In this document: positions 24,056 through 32,541 of the stretch, one piece after another
Layout of the letters: every line of letters starts with the position of its first letter
Position numbering within the stretch: position 1 is the stretch's first letter
DNA from: JAEYFP01 sp047602645
Lineage (GTDB): Bacteria > Bacillota > Clostridia > Lachnospirales > Lachnospiraceae
Assembly (NCBI GenBank): GCA_047602645.1
Contig: JASGGU010000007.1
Location: 24,016-88,015 of the forward strand
Reading direction: 5' to 3'
Length of the DNA: 64,000 nucleotides
Notes under the pieces: model-generated
The model's input: the letters and a program-made list of their open reading frames with translations, nothing else
Database searches by the model: none
Told to the model about the DNA's origin: nothing
Made by a program: the position numbers and the translations under genes

Positions 24056-24514
24056 TTAATCTTTTATTTTTCTCCAGCTTTGCAATTCAATAATATTACC
24101 TTCCGGATCTCGCGCATATACAAAAACCGCTTCCAGACCATCGGGATAGACCGCAGTAACCAGCTCCCCAACGCGGGTTCCTCCAGCGCTGATGATTTCC
24201 TTTAGCGTTACCTCAACATCGTCCACTTCGAAGGCAATATGCGCTATGCCAGGACGATTAATTTCTGAAGGTATGAGTTTACTCAGTTCATCATAAGAGA
24301 ATATTTCTAATGTCGGATGATCCTCACCATAGCCGGGTAAAAGAAGATGCTCCCCTACAATATGCGCCTTGCTTAAATTGGTAAGCTTGTCTAGCCACTC
24401 ACCATGAAGATCGCGTGTCTCGTTGATGCTCTTGCAGTGAAACACCGTCTTATAAAAATCTATTAGCTTGCTCGTGTTTTGAGCAATGATGTTTGTATGG
24501 ACATATCTAAACAT
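24056..24514 (-). CDS. VOC-family (lactoylglutathione lyase-like) protein
   Basis: 152 aa; GGAGGTCCTGAAA precedes the ATG. It begins MFRYVHTNIIAQNTSKLIDF and has GIAHIAFEVDDVEVTLKEII, then AVFVYARDPEGNIIELQSW, the C-terminal metal-ligand Glu region of the glyoxalase superfamily. Substrate unknown. It is AT-moderate and oriented opposite to its left neighbours. Confidence 0.87.
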   Translation of the reverse strand: MFRYVHTNIIAQNTSKLIDFYKTVFHCKSINETRDLHGEWLDKLTNLSKAHIVGEHLLLPGYGEDHPTLEIFSYDELSKLIPSEINRPGIAHIAFEVDDVEVTLKEIISAGGTRVGELVTAVYPDGLEAVFVYARDPEGNIIELQSWRKIKD

Positions 24515-24550
24515 TTTCAGGACCTCCTTTTGTGTGTCTGCATGTAATGC

Positions 24551-24994
24551 TCATTTTGTGCAACAACTGATTACCTTTTCGGCAAATCCAACAGCTATTT
24601 TCTTTGAATCTTCCGTTTCAAATTTATCTGCATCATCGCCTGCATTTTTCTGTACAGCAGCTTTCCCAATATACTTAATTTTAAAGTGCTCGCAAAATCG
24701 TTTGATTCCATCTTCAAAAGGACTTATGCCATATTCGAGATCATAACCACATGTAGCAATGATTCCGCACATTTTTCCTTCCAGCAGACTCGGCCCGCGT
24801 TGTTTTCCATAATATTTATGCAGTCCATAAAAACGGTCAAGCATTGCCTTCATTGGAGCAGTACAATACCAGATAAATATCGGACTGGCTAAAATAAAGC
24901 AATCCGCCTTCAAGATTTCATCTGATATATCGTACATGTCATCTTGTATTGAACAACCATGAATGAATATTTGCAGAGGCACATTACTTGTCAT
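24551..24994 (-). pseudogene. Flavodoxin/NADPH-dependent FMN reductase family, 5'-truncated
   Basis: About 147 codons remain. ADCFILASPIFIWYCTAPMKAMLDRF and a following CGIIATCGYDLEYG are typical of the NAD(P)H-dependent FMN reductase fold, but the usual first 35-50 residues (flavin phosphate-binding loop, GSP motif) are missing. The ATG at 24994 has no ribosome-binding site and lies 27 bp from the end of the neighbouring MBL gene. I conclude that the 5' end was deleted, leaving an inactive remnant. Confidence 0.65.
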
Positions 24995-25020
24995 ATATTA
25001 AAACATTAAAACATTTATTA

Positions 25021-25782
25021 TTATAGCCAAATGGCCCAATCACCGTAATCAAAAGTACCGCTGCCATGATGCAGATTGCCAGCAGCATTCAGTTGCCTGA
25101 GCGCATCTCGCATACGGATCAAAATCTCCGGCCGAATATCCAAACTGTGATGAGCTGGAAATATTTTTTTGACGGGCAGCTTTGCAATCTTTTCAAGCGA
25201 CAGGAGATATGCCTGTGGATCAGTGGACGGGTAGTAGGCAAATAGTGTGTCCTTATAGACAAGATCGCCGGTAAATAAGTATCCGCGTTGTGGTTCCCAA
25301 AAACATAGATGTCCCGGAGAATGTCCGGGCGTATGCAGCGCCGTGATTACACGCCCACCCAGATCAATAGTGTCACCGTCTTGCAGTACCCGTGTAGGTA
25401 TCCCTTGGAATAGCCTATAGGTGTTAACGTCATAGTCCACAGGCAAATCACAGCGATCCACGACCATACCCCGGATAGTATCCGGCGTCAGCGGGAACTC
25501 ACCGTTCAGCCAGTTTAGTTCTGCATCATGAGCGTAGAAATCCGGGTAGTATTCGTGTCCGCCGATATGATCCCAATGGATATGTGTCGCCACGGCAGTC
25601 ACAGGCCTGTCCGTCAGTTTCTTTACTTCCTTGGAGATATTACAGATGCCGAGCCCGGTGTCAATGAGCAAACATCGCTTGCTGCCTTCAAGCAGGTAGC
25701 AATGCGTTTCTTCCCAATGACGGTATTCGCTGATAATATGAGTACTTGCATCAATTTGATCAAGTGTAAACCAGTTGTCCAT
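25021..25782 (-). CDS. MBL-fold metallohydrolase
   Basis: 253 aa from the ATG at 25782, preceded by AAGGAAGGG; the longer in-frame extension upstream has no site. Metal-binding motifs of the metallo-beta-lactamase fold are intact: THIHWDHIGGHEYY, LHTPGHSPGHLCFW, YLFTGDLVYK and IFPAHHSLD. The family hydrolyses esters, thioesters or related bonds; sequence does not tell the substrate. Isolated gene in the accessory region. Confidence 0.88.
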   Translation of the reverse strand: MDNWFTLDQIDASTHIISEYRHWEETHCYLLEGSKRCLLIDTGLGICNISKEVKKLTDRPVTAVATHIHWDHIGGHEYYPDFYAHDAELNWLNGEFPLTPDTIRGMVVDRCDLPVDYDVNTYRLFQGIPTRVLQDGDTIDLGGRVITALHTPGHSPGHLCFWEPQRGYLFTGDLVYKDTLFAYYPSTDPQAYLLSLEKIAKLPVKKIFPAHHSLDIRPEILIRMRDALRQLNAAGNLHHGSGTFDYGDWAIWL

Positions 25783-26265
25783 TTTGGCCCTTCCTTTTTG
25801 GTATTTAAAATAAATTGTTATCGGTTGCTTCGTAGAATTATATAAATAATCGGAACAGCTGATTATGCTCATTACTTGGAATTGAATTGACCGCAAACTG
25901 ATGTTAGCAAAACGCCATTGCTTCAAAACTTTAGCCAAAAACAGCAGCACTTTCATTTGTTTTCCTGTTTTATAAATGATACTAATTTTATATATAGGCT
26001 CTATTTCGTGCAAATACTGTATCTAAGCATCAAACAGTTTTATTATAATTCTACTCTCTTAAGAAAAAAATGGAAAGCAAAAATGTATATAGTATTTAAA
26101 CATATAAATATTTTTCGGTGTGTACTTGACATATGAGTGTCTCAAATCATGAAATGCTAAGTTGTATGCAGAATTGTATCTATTTTAACCTGATTTTTTA
26201 TGTTATTGTAACCATGTATATTTAATCTTCCAATTATTTATATAATTTAAGATGATGCACAAATT
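25783..26265. other. AT-rich intergenic region with a half-copy of the palindromic repeat
   Basis: No gene is visible. At 26163-26216 the sequence TATGCAGAATTGTATCTATT leads into AACCTGATTTTTTATG, resembling the right half of palindrome C plus the GTATCTATTTTAACCTG motif (26176-26192). The rest is featureless AT-rich DNA, probably promoters for the divergent genes. Confidence 0.5.
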
Positions 26266-26538
26266 ATGATATCAAGAACATGGCATGGTATCGTGCCAAT
26301 TCATTTGAAAGATGAATTTGAAAAATATGAATATGAAACAGGAGTGAAAGATACGACAGCATTAAAAGGAATTAGAGGTGATTATTTAAAAATTGTTGTA
26401 CAAGGGCAATACGTACACTTTTTTTTATGTACAAAGTGGGATTCAATGGAAAGTATGAGAGCATATGTAGGCAATAATCTCACAGTTACAGTAACATATA
26501 CGGGGGATGACAAATATGGATTGATATTGGAGCGATAG
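26266..26538 (+). CDS. ABM-like (antibiotic biosynthesis monooxygenase fold) protein
   Basis: 90 aa. MISRTWHGIVPIHLKDEFEK, then GVKDTTALKGIRGDYLKI, CTKWDSMESMRAY and DDKYGLILER follow the dimeric alpha-beta barrel proteins of the ABM type. The end is somewhat divergent and shorter than usual, and the ribosome-binding site is weak, so it may be partly decayed. Role unknown. Confidence 0.6.
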   Translation: MISRTWHGIVPIHLKDEFEKYEYETGVKDTTALKGIRGDYLKIVVQGQYVHFFLCTKWDSMESMRAYVGNNLTVTVTYTGDDKYGLILER

Positions 26539-26540
26539 TA

Positions 26541-26906
26541 ATGATACAAGAGATATTAGATGCACGGAATCCTTTTTTATTAGAATCCCAGCAGAATGGT
26601 TTCTGATTTGAACAAATGGAAAAGGTTATGAAACACGTCATATATCATGTGTAGGCAAGCCGCTAACCTCTAGTTTGCCTAATGACATAGACCGGACATA
26701 TCATCCGCAAAGGGGAAAGTATATCTTTTTCTTTTATGAAAAAGCGTAGTATGATTGATTATATCAAAGTAAAGGCCGACCATGTCTGAAACAACTATGG
26801 CAATATTACTCAATCGAATGGTGAGATTGTTTGGGAATGTGTTGATTGGGCGGAGAAAGGTATCCGGTTTATTTGTAAGTATTGCCTAGAAAACAAAATC
26901 GAGTGA
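26541..26906 (+). pseudogene. Decayed coding remnants, family unknown
   Basis: Coding-like stretches occur in shifting frames with stops: MIQEILDARNPFLLESQQNG then a stop; KGYETRHISCVGKPLTSS running to YHPQRGKYIFFFYEKA; and NNYGNITQSNGEIVWECVDW running to KYCLENKIE. Together they look like one or two genes broken by frameshifts and stops. I cannot name the family. Confidence 0.5.
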
Positions 26907-26962
26907 CAGAATTTATTCCAAATGATATAATTAAGTGAATCCAAAGGTAAAGAGGAATAGCT

Positions 26963-27808
26963 ATGTTTCATGATTTTACACAGGAAAAATTGCGTTCTGC
27001 ATGTAGACAGAACATAGAGTCTTTAGAAATATGGGCAAGGCGTATTATCCATGAAGAACTATGCCATAACTATGGGGTGGATTACTTTAATTATCAATTT
27101 GGAAATGGTGAATATCTTATCAAAAATGATATTCGAGAAAAAGCAAAACATATGCAGCAAAAAGAACCTCATCGCTTTTTGCGGTATGTAGACACTTTAT
27201 TTCTAGATGAAATAATCTACTTTTTGTGCAAACCAACATTGTATTTGCAACATTTTAAAAAAATGCTTGATATTAAATATCCTCAAGGAGTTGAAGAGGT
27301 AAGAGAATTTTTAGGAAGACTTATCCCTATTCGAAATGCTTTATCTCATTCAAATCCTATATCAGTTAGGGATGCCGAAATAGCTATATGTTATTCAAAT
27401 GATTTTATAGATGGCGTAAAGACATATTATTTTAATGAAGGGAAAGAAAAGATGTGGAATGTTCCTACAGTACTTAGGGCCACTGATTCTGATGGAAATG
27501 TCCTTTACACTAATTCAGATGGGGTTGCAAAAATCCATCCGCACTTTTATGTAGGTGACATCTATACTGTCTATATCGAGGTTGATCCGTCCTTTGCACC
27601 ATCAGAGTATGCAATTAGATGGCTGAAAAATGATTGTATACCAATTCCAGAATATGCAGATAATACATCTTGTACAGTAATATTCACAAATGCAGATGTT
27701 TCCGAAAGTTGGCCTCTAATATGTGAAGTTACCTCTAATAAAGACTGGCATAAAAAGGGCGATTGTGATGATTGGTTACGTTTGACATTTACTGTATATC
27801 CACGATAA
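26963..27808 (+). CDS. HEPN-domain protein (Swt1-like) with C-terminal beta-rich region
   Basis: 281 aa; AAAGAGGAA precedes the ATG. The helical N-terminal part (residues 1-155) ends in PIRNALSHSNPIS, where R124-NALS-H129 is the R-X4-H HEPN signature as in Swt1-type HEPN domains. Residues 160-281 appear beta-rich and Ig-like (LRATDSDGNVLYTNSDG; IRWLKNDCIPIPEY). HEPN proteins of this sort are found in bacterial conflict systems as RNases or RNA-binding parts. It stands alone, followed by a recombinase remnant. Confidence 0.68.
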   Translation: MFHDFTQEKLRSACRQNIESLEIWARRIIHEELCHNYGVDYFNYQFGNGEYLIKNDIREKAKHMQQKEPHRFLRYVDTLFLDEIIYFLCKPTLYLQHFKKMLDIKYPQGVEEVREFLGRLIPIRNALSHSNPISVRDAEIAICYSNDFIDGVKTYYFNEGKEKMWNVPTVLRATDSDGNVLYTNSDGVAKIHPHFYVGDIYTVYIEVDPSFAPSEYAIRWLKNDCIPIPEYADNTSCTVIFTNADVSESWPLICEVTSNKDWHKKGDCDDWLRLTFTVYPR

Positions 27809-28005
27809 CATATTTTTTACAAATACTACTTGCTGACGGCCTGCAAACCATTCATATTACTGCGTTTCTCCAGGTCATATAATTTCACTCTGACCAAGTG
27901 AACAGACCTACTTTTTGCAGAAGCAAAAGGCAGGTTTGTTGCTATTTAATATAAGAAAATAACATGGAACTCAGGAGGGGAGTCAGTTTCAGACCAAAAT
28001 ATAAG

Positions 28006-28073
28006 CACCAAAAGTCACGTATATTTGACTTTTGGTGTTTTATTTAATTTATATATTAATATACGTGACTTTT
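28006..28073. repeat. Two mutually exclusive hairpins sharing one arm
   Basis: CACCAAAAGTCA (28006-28017) pairs with TGACTTTTGGTG (28026-28037, followed by TTTTATTT). The overlapping AAAAGTCACGTATAT (28010-28024) pairs perfectly with ATATACGTGACTTTT (28059-28073). Only one can form at a time. It lies just before the recombinase remnant. Confidence 0.7.
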
Positions 28074-28100
28074 ATAGTTGAGAAAGAGAGGAAAAGATTA

Positions 28101-28733
28101 ATGTATATATTCCATATGGTTTTAATCATAAACAGGATGGTATCTTTGTAGAACTCTGACAGGCAAAGGTAGTAAAAGAAATTTTTCAACTGTATTTAAA
28201 TGGCAATAGTCTTGGAGGTATCTCTAATTTTCTTTTTGAACACGGAGACTCCTTGCCAACCGGACAAGAAAAATGGATACGACTGAAAATCAGCAAATTT
28301 TTGTCCAACGCCAAGTATATTGGCTATATCATCAGCTTCAAGGATTACTTCTCCGATCAAGTAGATAAGGGAAAACGCAGCAACATAGATGAAGAAACCA
28401 ACTAAAGGAAGGGGCACCTGGTACAGTTCACAGAATGTACTGAGTGGCCTTTTGGTTTGTGCAGAAGGTGGTGCTAATTATTGGCGTATTACCCGCTCTT
28501 CCGGCAAGGCGATCTGGCGTTGCACCAATAAATTTGAGCATAAAAAGAAGATTTGTAAAAACGCACCGTATATCAGCGAGGATGCAATTACGGAATATCT
28601 TTGTACAACGTTTAGTATCGAAAAATTTGATGAAGAAGCTATCAAAAGCGCTATTGAGGGAATCCTTATTCAACGCGATAAGAGTTTAGAAATAGATTAT
28701 AAATACGAAATGAGACATAATTTGGAATATTAA
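28101..28733 (+). pseudogene. Large serine recombinase remnant (recombinase and zinc-ribbon domains)
   Basis: IPYGFNHKQDGIFVEL, a stop, then AKVVKEIFQLYLNGNSLGGI, WIRLKISKFLSNAKYIGYII, a stop after NIDEETN, and in another frame NVLSGLLVCAEGGANYWRIT with the Cys-containing zinc beta-ribbon (WRCTNKFEHKKKICKNAPYI). This is the order recombinase domain then zinc ribbon of large serine recombinases from mobile elements. The N-terminal catalytic domain is absent, and stops and a frameshift make it inactive. Confidence 0.8.
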
Positions 28734-28795
28734 GGCTATGCAAGCTACGCTCATCTTGATATAATATTTATATAAGTAGAATTGAGGTGTGAAGT

Positions 28796-28933
28796 ATGAT
28801 CGAAGCTGAAAAACGGCGTGTTGGAGCAGTTGGGACATATGAGATATCGCTAGAAAAGGTACTAAACTGCCTTGTCACTAAAGAAATCTTTACACAAGAG
28901 CACGCTGACTATATGTTTGATCAACTTTTTTGA
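28796..28933 (+). CDS. 45-aa small protein, unknown
   Basis: GAGGTG lies before the ATG at 28796. The translation starts MIEAEKRRVGAVGTYEISLE and ends KEIFTQEHADYMFDQLF. The end loosely recalls SHOCT-like short helical modules, but this is weak. It lies between the recombinase and KilA-N remnants and may itself be a leftover of the mobile element. Confidence 0.4.
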   Translation: MIEAEKRRVGAVGTYEISLEKVLNCLVTKEIFTQEHADYMFDQLF

Positions 28934-28943
28934 ATGACCTAAT

Positions 28944-29207
28944 GTGTTGGATGTTCTTGGTTCACTGCTATTCTCTATTGGAGAAAAGATAATCAATGAC
29001 AATTGTGGGCGCAGTCCTTATGTTTCACTTACGGATATCGCACATGAAAAGAATAATGAATCTCCAGAATATCTTGTTCAAAGTTGGCCGCGAAACAACA
29101 ATACTATTGAGGAATTAAGATTATGGGAGAAAAAATTTAAACCAAACTTCCTTGATGACGAATGTGAAAGCTTATTGAAACCATCCGGACAACGAGAACT
29201 ACCCTAA
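28944..29207 (+). pseudogene. Unrecognised 87-codon fragment
   Basis: GTG start without a ribosome-binding site; begins MLDVLGSLLFSIGEKIINDN and ends with a proline-rich tail. No domain is recognised. Its position between two decayed genes suggests it is a fragment rather than an intact gene. Confidence 0.3.
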
Positions 29208-29215
29208 CACTAAAG

Positions 29216-29383
29216 ATGTGGATTAGCGCAACCAAAGCAGTAGGCATTGAATCAAGAGCAGGTAAGTATGGCAGGGCAATGGTTCATTCAGAAATAGGAG
29301 AAGCTTTTCGGGCTTGGCTGTTTCCAAAGATCATGCTGGAGATAGTAAAAAGATGTAGGGGCTGTCAGTTTGAATTGGAATGA
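29216..29383 (+). pseudogene. KilA-N domain fragment
   Basis: About 55 codons: WISATKAVGIESRAGKYGRA, then VHSEIGEAFRAWLFPKI. The spacing of GI, AG-YG, H-I and F-W-P matches the C-terminal half of the KilA-N DNA-binding domain found in phage and mobile-element proteins. The first half of the domain and the rest of the protein are missing, so it is a remnant. Confidence 0.6.
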
Positions 29384-29576
29384 ATCACCAGATCATGTGA
29401 ACAAGGCTGAATCCTAGTGCGCAGAGTTGCAGTTAAGATATGTAGAAACAGGAATTTATATTTTATACATTCTCAGTATAGCAATAATACGTAACTCAGC
29501 AAATAAAATAGGCATTTTTGCAATGAATCAAAATTAGTAGAAAATACAACCATAGTAATCAATTAGGAGGATTATA

Positions 29577-30239
29577 ATGAGCAAAGATGATATTAAGGCT
29601 ATTCTTAAGATTCACAGATATGATATGGTGTCTGAGGAAAGAATGAAGAATGGTTATGGTGACACACTGCGCTTATCTAATGGATGCATTTTGAATCTTT
29701 ATGATACCGGTAAAATTGTCTATCAGGGCAAAAATTCAGACCATATCAAGGCAATTCTTGAGAGAGTGCCTGAGACTACTGCCGCCAATAGAAAGGTGTT
29801 TGTTGTGTACGGGCATGATCAAGTTGCGCGAACGCAACTTGAAGCAATGCTTCGTCGATGGGCTTTGGAACCACTTATTATTGACCAACTTGAATCATCG
29901 GGTAATACTATTATTGAAAAGCTTGAAGGATACATACCTCAAGCAGATTTTGGTATTGTTCTTGCTACGCCTGACGACATTGGATATCCAAAGGGATCAG
30001 AAACGTCAAAAAAATATCGTGTTCGGCAAAATGTTGTTCTTGAAATGGGAATGCTTTTGGCGAGTATGGGACGTTCAAAAGTTGCAATCCTATTAAAAAA
30101 TACTGAGGACATGGAAAAGCCGTCAGATATTCACGGTCTAATCTATATTCCCTTTACTTCGGATGTAAAAGAAGTAACAGTGGATTTGGCAAAAGAAATG
30201 AACAAGAATGGATACTATATTGATATTTCAAAACTATAA
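29577..30239 (+). CDS. TIR-like (PF10137, CAP12/Pycsar-effector type) protein
   Basis: 220 aa; TTAGGAGG before the ATG. Residues 72-185 match the predicted nucleotide-binding TIR-like family: KVFVVYGHDQVARTQLEAML, LIIDQLESSGNTIIEKLE, DFGIVLATPDDIGYPKG and VVLEMGMLLASMG with the conserved Glu 156. Residues 1-60 (ERMKNGYGDTLRLSNGCILN, then GKIVYQGKN) resemble the TBP-like N-terminal domain of RNase HIII. Relatives are NAD-cleaving effectors of CBASS and Pycsar immunity; no cyclase gene is nearby. It precedes a DUF3800 gene by 32 bp. Confidence 0.85.
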   Translation: MSKDDIKAILKIHRYDMVSEERMKNGYGDTLRLSNGCILNLYDTGKIVYQGKNSDHIKAILERVPETTAANRKVFVVYGHDQVARTQLEAMLRRWALEPLIIDQLESSGNTIIEKLEGYIPQADFGIVLATPDDIGYPKGSETSKKYRVRQNVVLEMGMLLASMGRSKVAILLKNTEDMEKPSDIHGLIYIPFTSDVKEVTVDLAKEMNKNGYYIDISKL

Positions 30240-30271
30240 TCGACTGTATATGTTTAGGAGGCGGAGATAAT

Positions 30272-31429
30272 TTGGAGAGAGTATATGCATTTACGGATGA
30301 ATCGGGAGCATTTGGGTGGGATTTAAATAACCAAAACGTGTCAACTCATTTTATTATTTCCGCAATAATTGTCAATGAAAACAATCTTTCTACAGTACAA
30401 GCATCCGTCGAGCATATTAGGAAAAAGCACTTTCAGACTGGAGAAATGAAATCTTCACACATTGGGAATAAAGATGAAAGAAGAAAGAGAATTCTTGCAG
30501 ATTTGCTGCCTTTGCCATTTTCAATATTTACGATTATCTTTGATAAAGAACAACTTACTGAAGCAAAGGGGTTGAGGTATAAACCTTCGTTTTACAAATT
30601 CATGAATAACATTGTACATAAAGAGTTGCGGCGTGCATTTCCGATGCTCACTATTGTTGCAGATGAAGTTGGCGGAAGTGAGTATATGCAGAGCTTTTCC
30701 AAGTATGTAGCGGCACGACAAGATATTCCCAACTTATTCGGTGAAGCGCAATTCTTTTTTAGAAACAGTCAAGCTGATGTGTTAATTCAACTTGCTGATT
30801 TGATTAGTGGTACACTTGCTCGAGAATATGATAAACATCGAAAAACAGAAAATATAGCGGATTTTAGAAAAATGCTTGAGCAAAAAATCATCAGAATTGA
30901 GCTTTATCCTAAAACTTTTAAAACATATAGAGTTGATGATTCTGCCCTTGCTCAGGACTATGACAAAAGAATTGCTACACTTTGTTTGAAGCAGGCTATT
31001 GAATTTCTAAATCAAAATGATGATAGTGATGATGAAGAGACTCAGGCACAGATAATCGTCCTAAAATATCTCTTATTTAGGTTTATGAATAATGATCTTA
31101 GATCGTATATTTCTACAGAAGAATTAAAGAGTCAGCTTTTATATACAAGCTATGCAGGCATATCAACACAGACATTTAGAACAAGAATTATAGGAAAACT
31201 GAGAGATAAAGGAGTAATTATTTCTGGATCAAGTGCCAAACGAGGTTATAAAATTCCGGCAAAGGAATCGGAACTTTTTGATTTTATCAATCATGGAACA
31301 ACAATCATAATGCCAATGCTGGAACGCTTAAAAAAATGCCGCGATTTAATTAAATTGGGGACAGAAAATGAATTGGATTTATTTGATAAAACAGAATATT
31401 CAACATTAAAAAGATACTTTGATGATTAA
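30272..31429 (+). CDS. DUF3800 protein with C-terminal winged-helix-like region
   Basis: 385 aa from a TTG start 9 bases after AGGAGG. The DUF3800 RNase-H-like fold shows the first acidic motif AFTDESGAFG (D9, E10), TIVADEVGG in the middle and ADVLIQLADLISGTLARE with the closing acidic residues. Residues 240-330 look like a winged helix (TFRTRIIGKLRDKGVIISGS). DUF3800 proteins occur in defence islands and are thought to be nuclease-like. Close coupling to the TIR-like gene suggests a two-gene defence operon. Confidence 0.8.
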   Translation: MERVYAFTDESGAFGWDLNNQNVSTHFIISAIIVNENNLSTVQASVEHIRKKHFQTGEMKSSHIGNKDERRKRILADLLPLPFSIFTIIFDKEQLTEAKGLRYKPSFYKFMNNIVHKELRRAFPMLTIVADEVGGSEYMQSFSKYVAARQDIPNLFGEAQFFFRNSQADVLIQLADLISGTLAREYDKHRKTENIADFRKMLEQKIIRIELYPKTFKTYRVDDSALAQDYDKRIATLCLKQAIEFLNQNDDSDDEETQAQIIVLKYLLFRFMNNDLRSYISTEELKSQLLYTSYAGISTQTFRTRIIGKLRDKGVIISGSSAKRGYKIPAKESELFDFINHGTTIIMPMLERLKKCRDLIKLGTENELDLFDKTEYSTLKRYFDD

Positions 31430-31665
31430 GGTGGCCACGTGACTTATTTCAGTTTATAGATATTCTTAGTTTGTTTATTTCCTAGATTTGTAAATTTCTT
31501 ATTTGGTAGTAGAATATAAATAATCTCTACCAGATTAATAACTCTTTTTTTCATCGTGTCTACAAGTTATTTTTTGCATTTTTACATGGATTTATGTGGG
31601 TTCTGATATTACTTTCATAAAATCAGAAAGAGATAGGGTAGGAATACGCCATAAACAAGGAGAAT

Positions 31666-32106
31666 TTGCATGAGGAAAAAGCTGTGAACTATATTTTAAT
31701 CCATGGGCTTGGGCAAGATATTTCCAGTTGGGAGAAGACGATTGCCTGCATAGAAGATGATTTCCATGTGTTTTGTCCTGACTTATTCCATCTTCTTAGA
31801 GATAGAGAGCCTGTCTACAACAATTTATACCGTGCCTTTACTGAATATTGTCAGAAACTCAATTCCAGAAGATTGGTATAGTATAGAATAAAATATTATA
31901 TTTCACCAGAAAATCCTTGATGAGCAACGTATTAGTTCATAGGCAGCACGCCCCTTTTCATCGCTGCACGAGTATTGGTTTTGTTTGCTTGATGGATTAG
32001 CAAAGGGCTAAGCACAAAGGCTTTTCTGCTTGTGTTTGGTAATATAGCAGCATTGTTCCGGAAACAATGAAGCAGCTGATGAGAAGGAAAATGAGGAGGA
32101 AATAAA
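31666..32106 (+). pseudogene. Alpha/beta hydrolase remnant
   Basis: The first 70 codons (NYILIHGLGQDISSWEKTIA, then HVFCPDLFHLLRD) are the N-terminal strand and oxyanion region of an alpha/beta hydrolase. A stop falls before the nucleophile elbow. Further right, STKAFLLVFGNIAALF and ETMKQLMRRKMRRK appear in shifted frames and may be the C-terminal end after an internal deletion. A GTG at 31684 has GAGG upstream. Confidence 0.6.
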
Positions 32107-32109
32107 ACA

Positions 32110-32526
32110 GTGAAAAAAGGCTTTCTTACAGAATTTAAAGAATTTATATCCCGTGGAAATGTAATAGATCTCGCAGTGGGTGTTATCATTGGCAGTGCTT
32201 TCACGGCCATCGTGTCATCACTTGTAAATGATATTTTTATGCCTGCGATTGGTTTTATATTTGGTGGCGTGAACTTCACAAATCTGAAATATATCATCAC
32301 ACCGGCGTCCGAAAATGTTGCAGAAGCAGCTATTTATTATGGAAACTTTATTCAAAGCATTATTAATTTTCTCTTAATCGCTTTTGTGATTTTTATAGTT
32401 GTTAAGGGAATTAACAAATTTTATAAAAAAGAGGAAAAGCTGCAAGAAGAACCCACACCGGCAGAACCATCTGAAGAGGTTATTTTGCTGCGTGAAATAC
32501 GGGATTTACTTTCAACAAAGAAATAG
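32110..32526 (+). CDS. mscL: Large-conductance mechanosensitive channel
   Basis: 138 aa from a GTG start with GAGGAAATAAAA upstream. The N-terminal FKEFISRGNVIDLAVGVIIG, then AFTAIVSSLVNDI, and the second membrane helix FLLIAFVIFIVVKG followed by a charged C-terminal helix are diagnostic for MscL. It forms a homopentameric channel that opens on hypo-osmotic shock. Marks the return to core-like sequence after the accessory region. Confidence 0.97.
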   Translation: MKKGFLTEFKEFISRGNVIDLAVGVIIGSAFTAIVSSLVNDIFMPAIGFIFGGVNFTNLKYIITPASENVAEAAIYYGNFIQSIINFLLIAFVIFIVVKGINKFYKKEEKLQEEPTPAEPSEEVILLREIRDLLSTKK

Positions 32527-32541
32527 TAAGATTTCTGTTTT

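Noticed and set aside
29577..31429. CBASS or Pycsar operon
   Set aside because: The TIR-like family occurs in those systems, but no CD-NTase or Pycsar cyclase gene is adjacent, so the pair is reported as a separate candidate.
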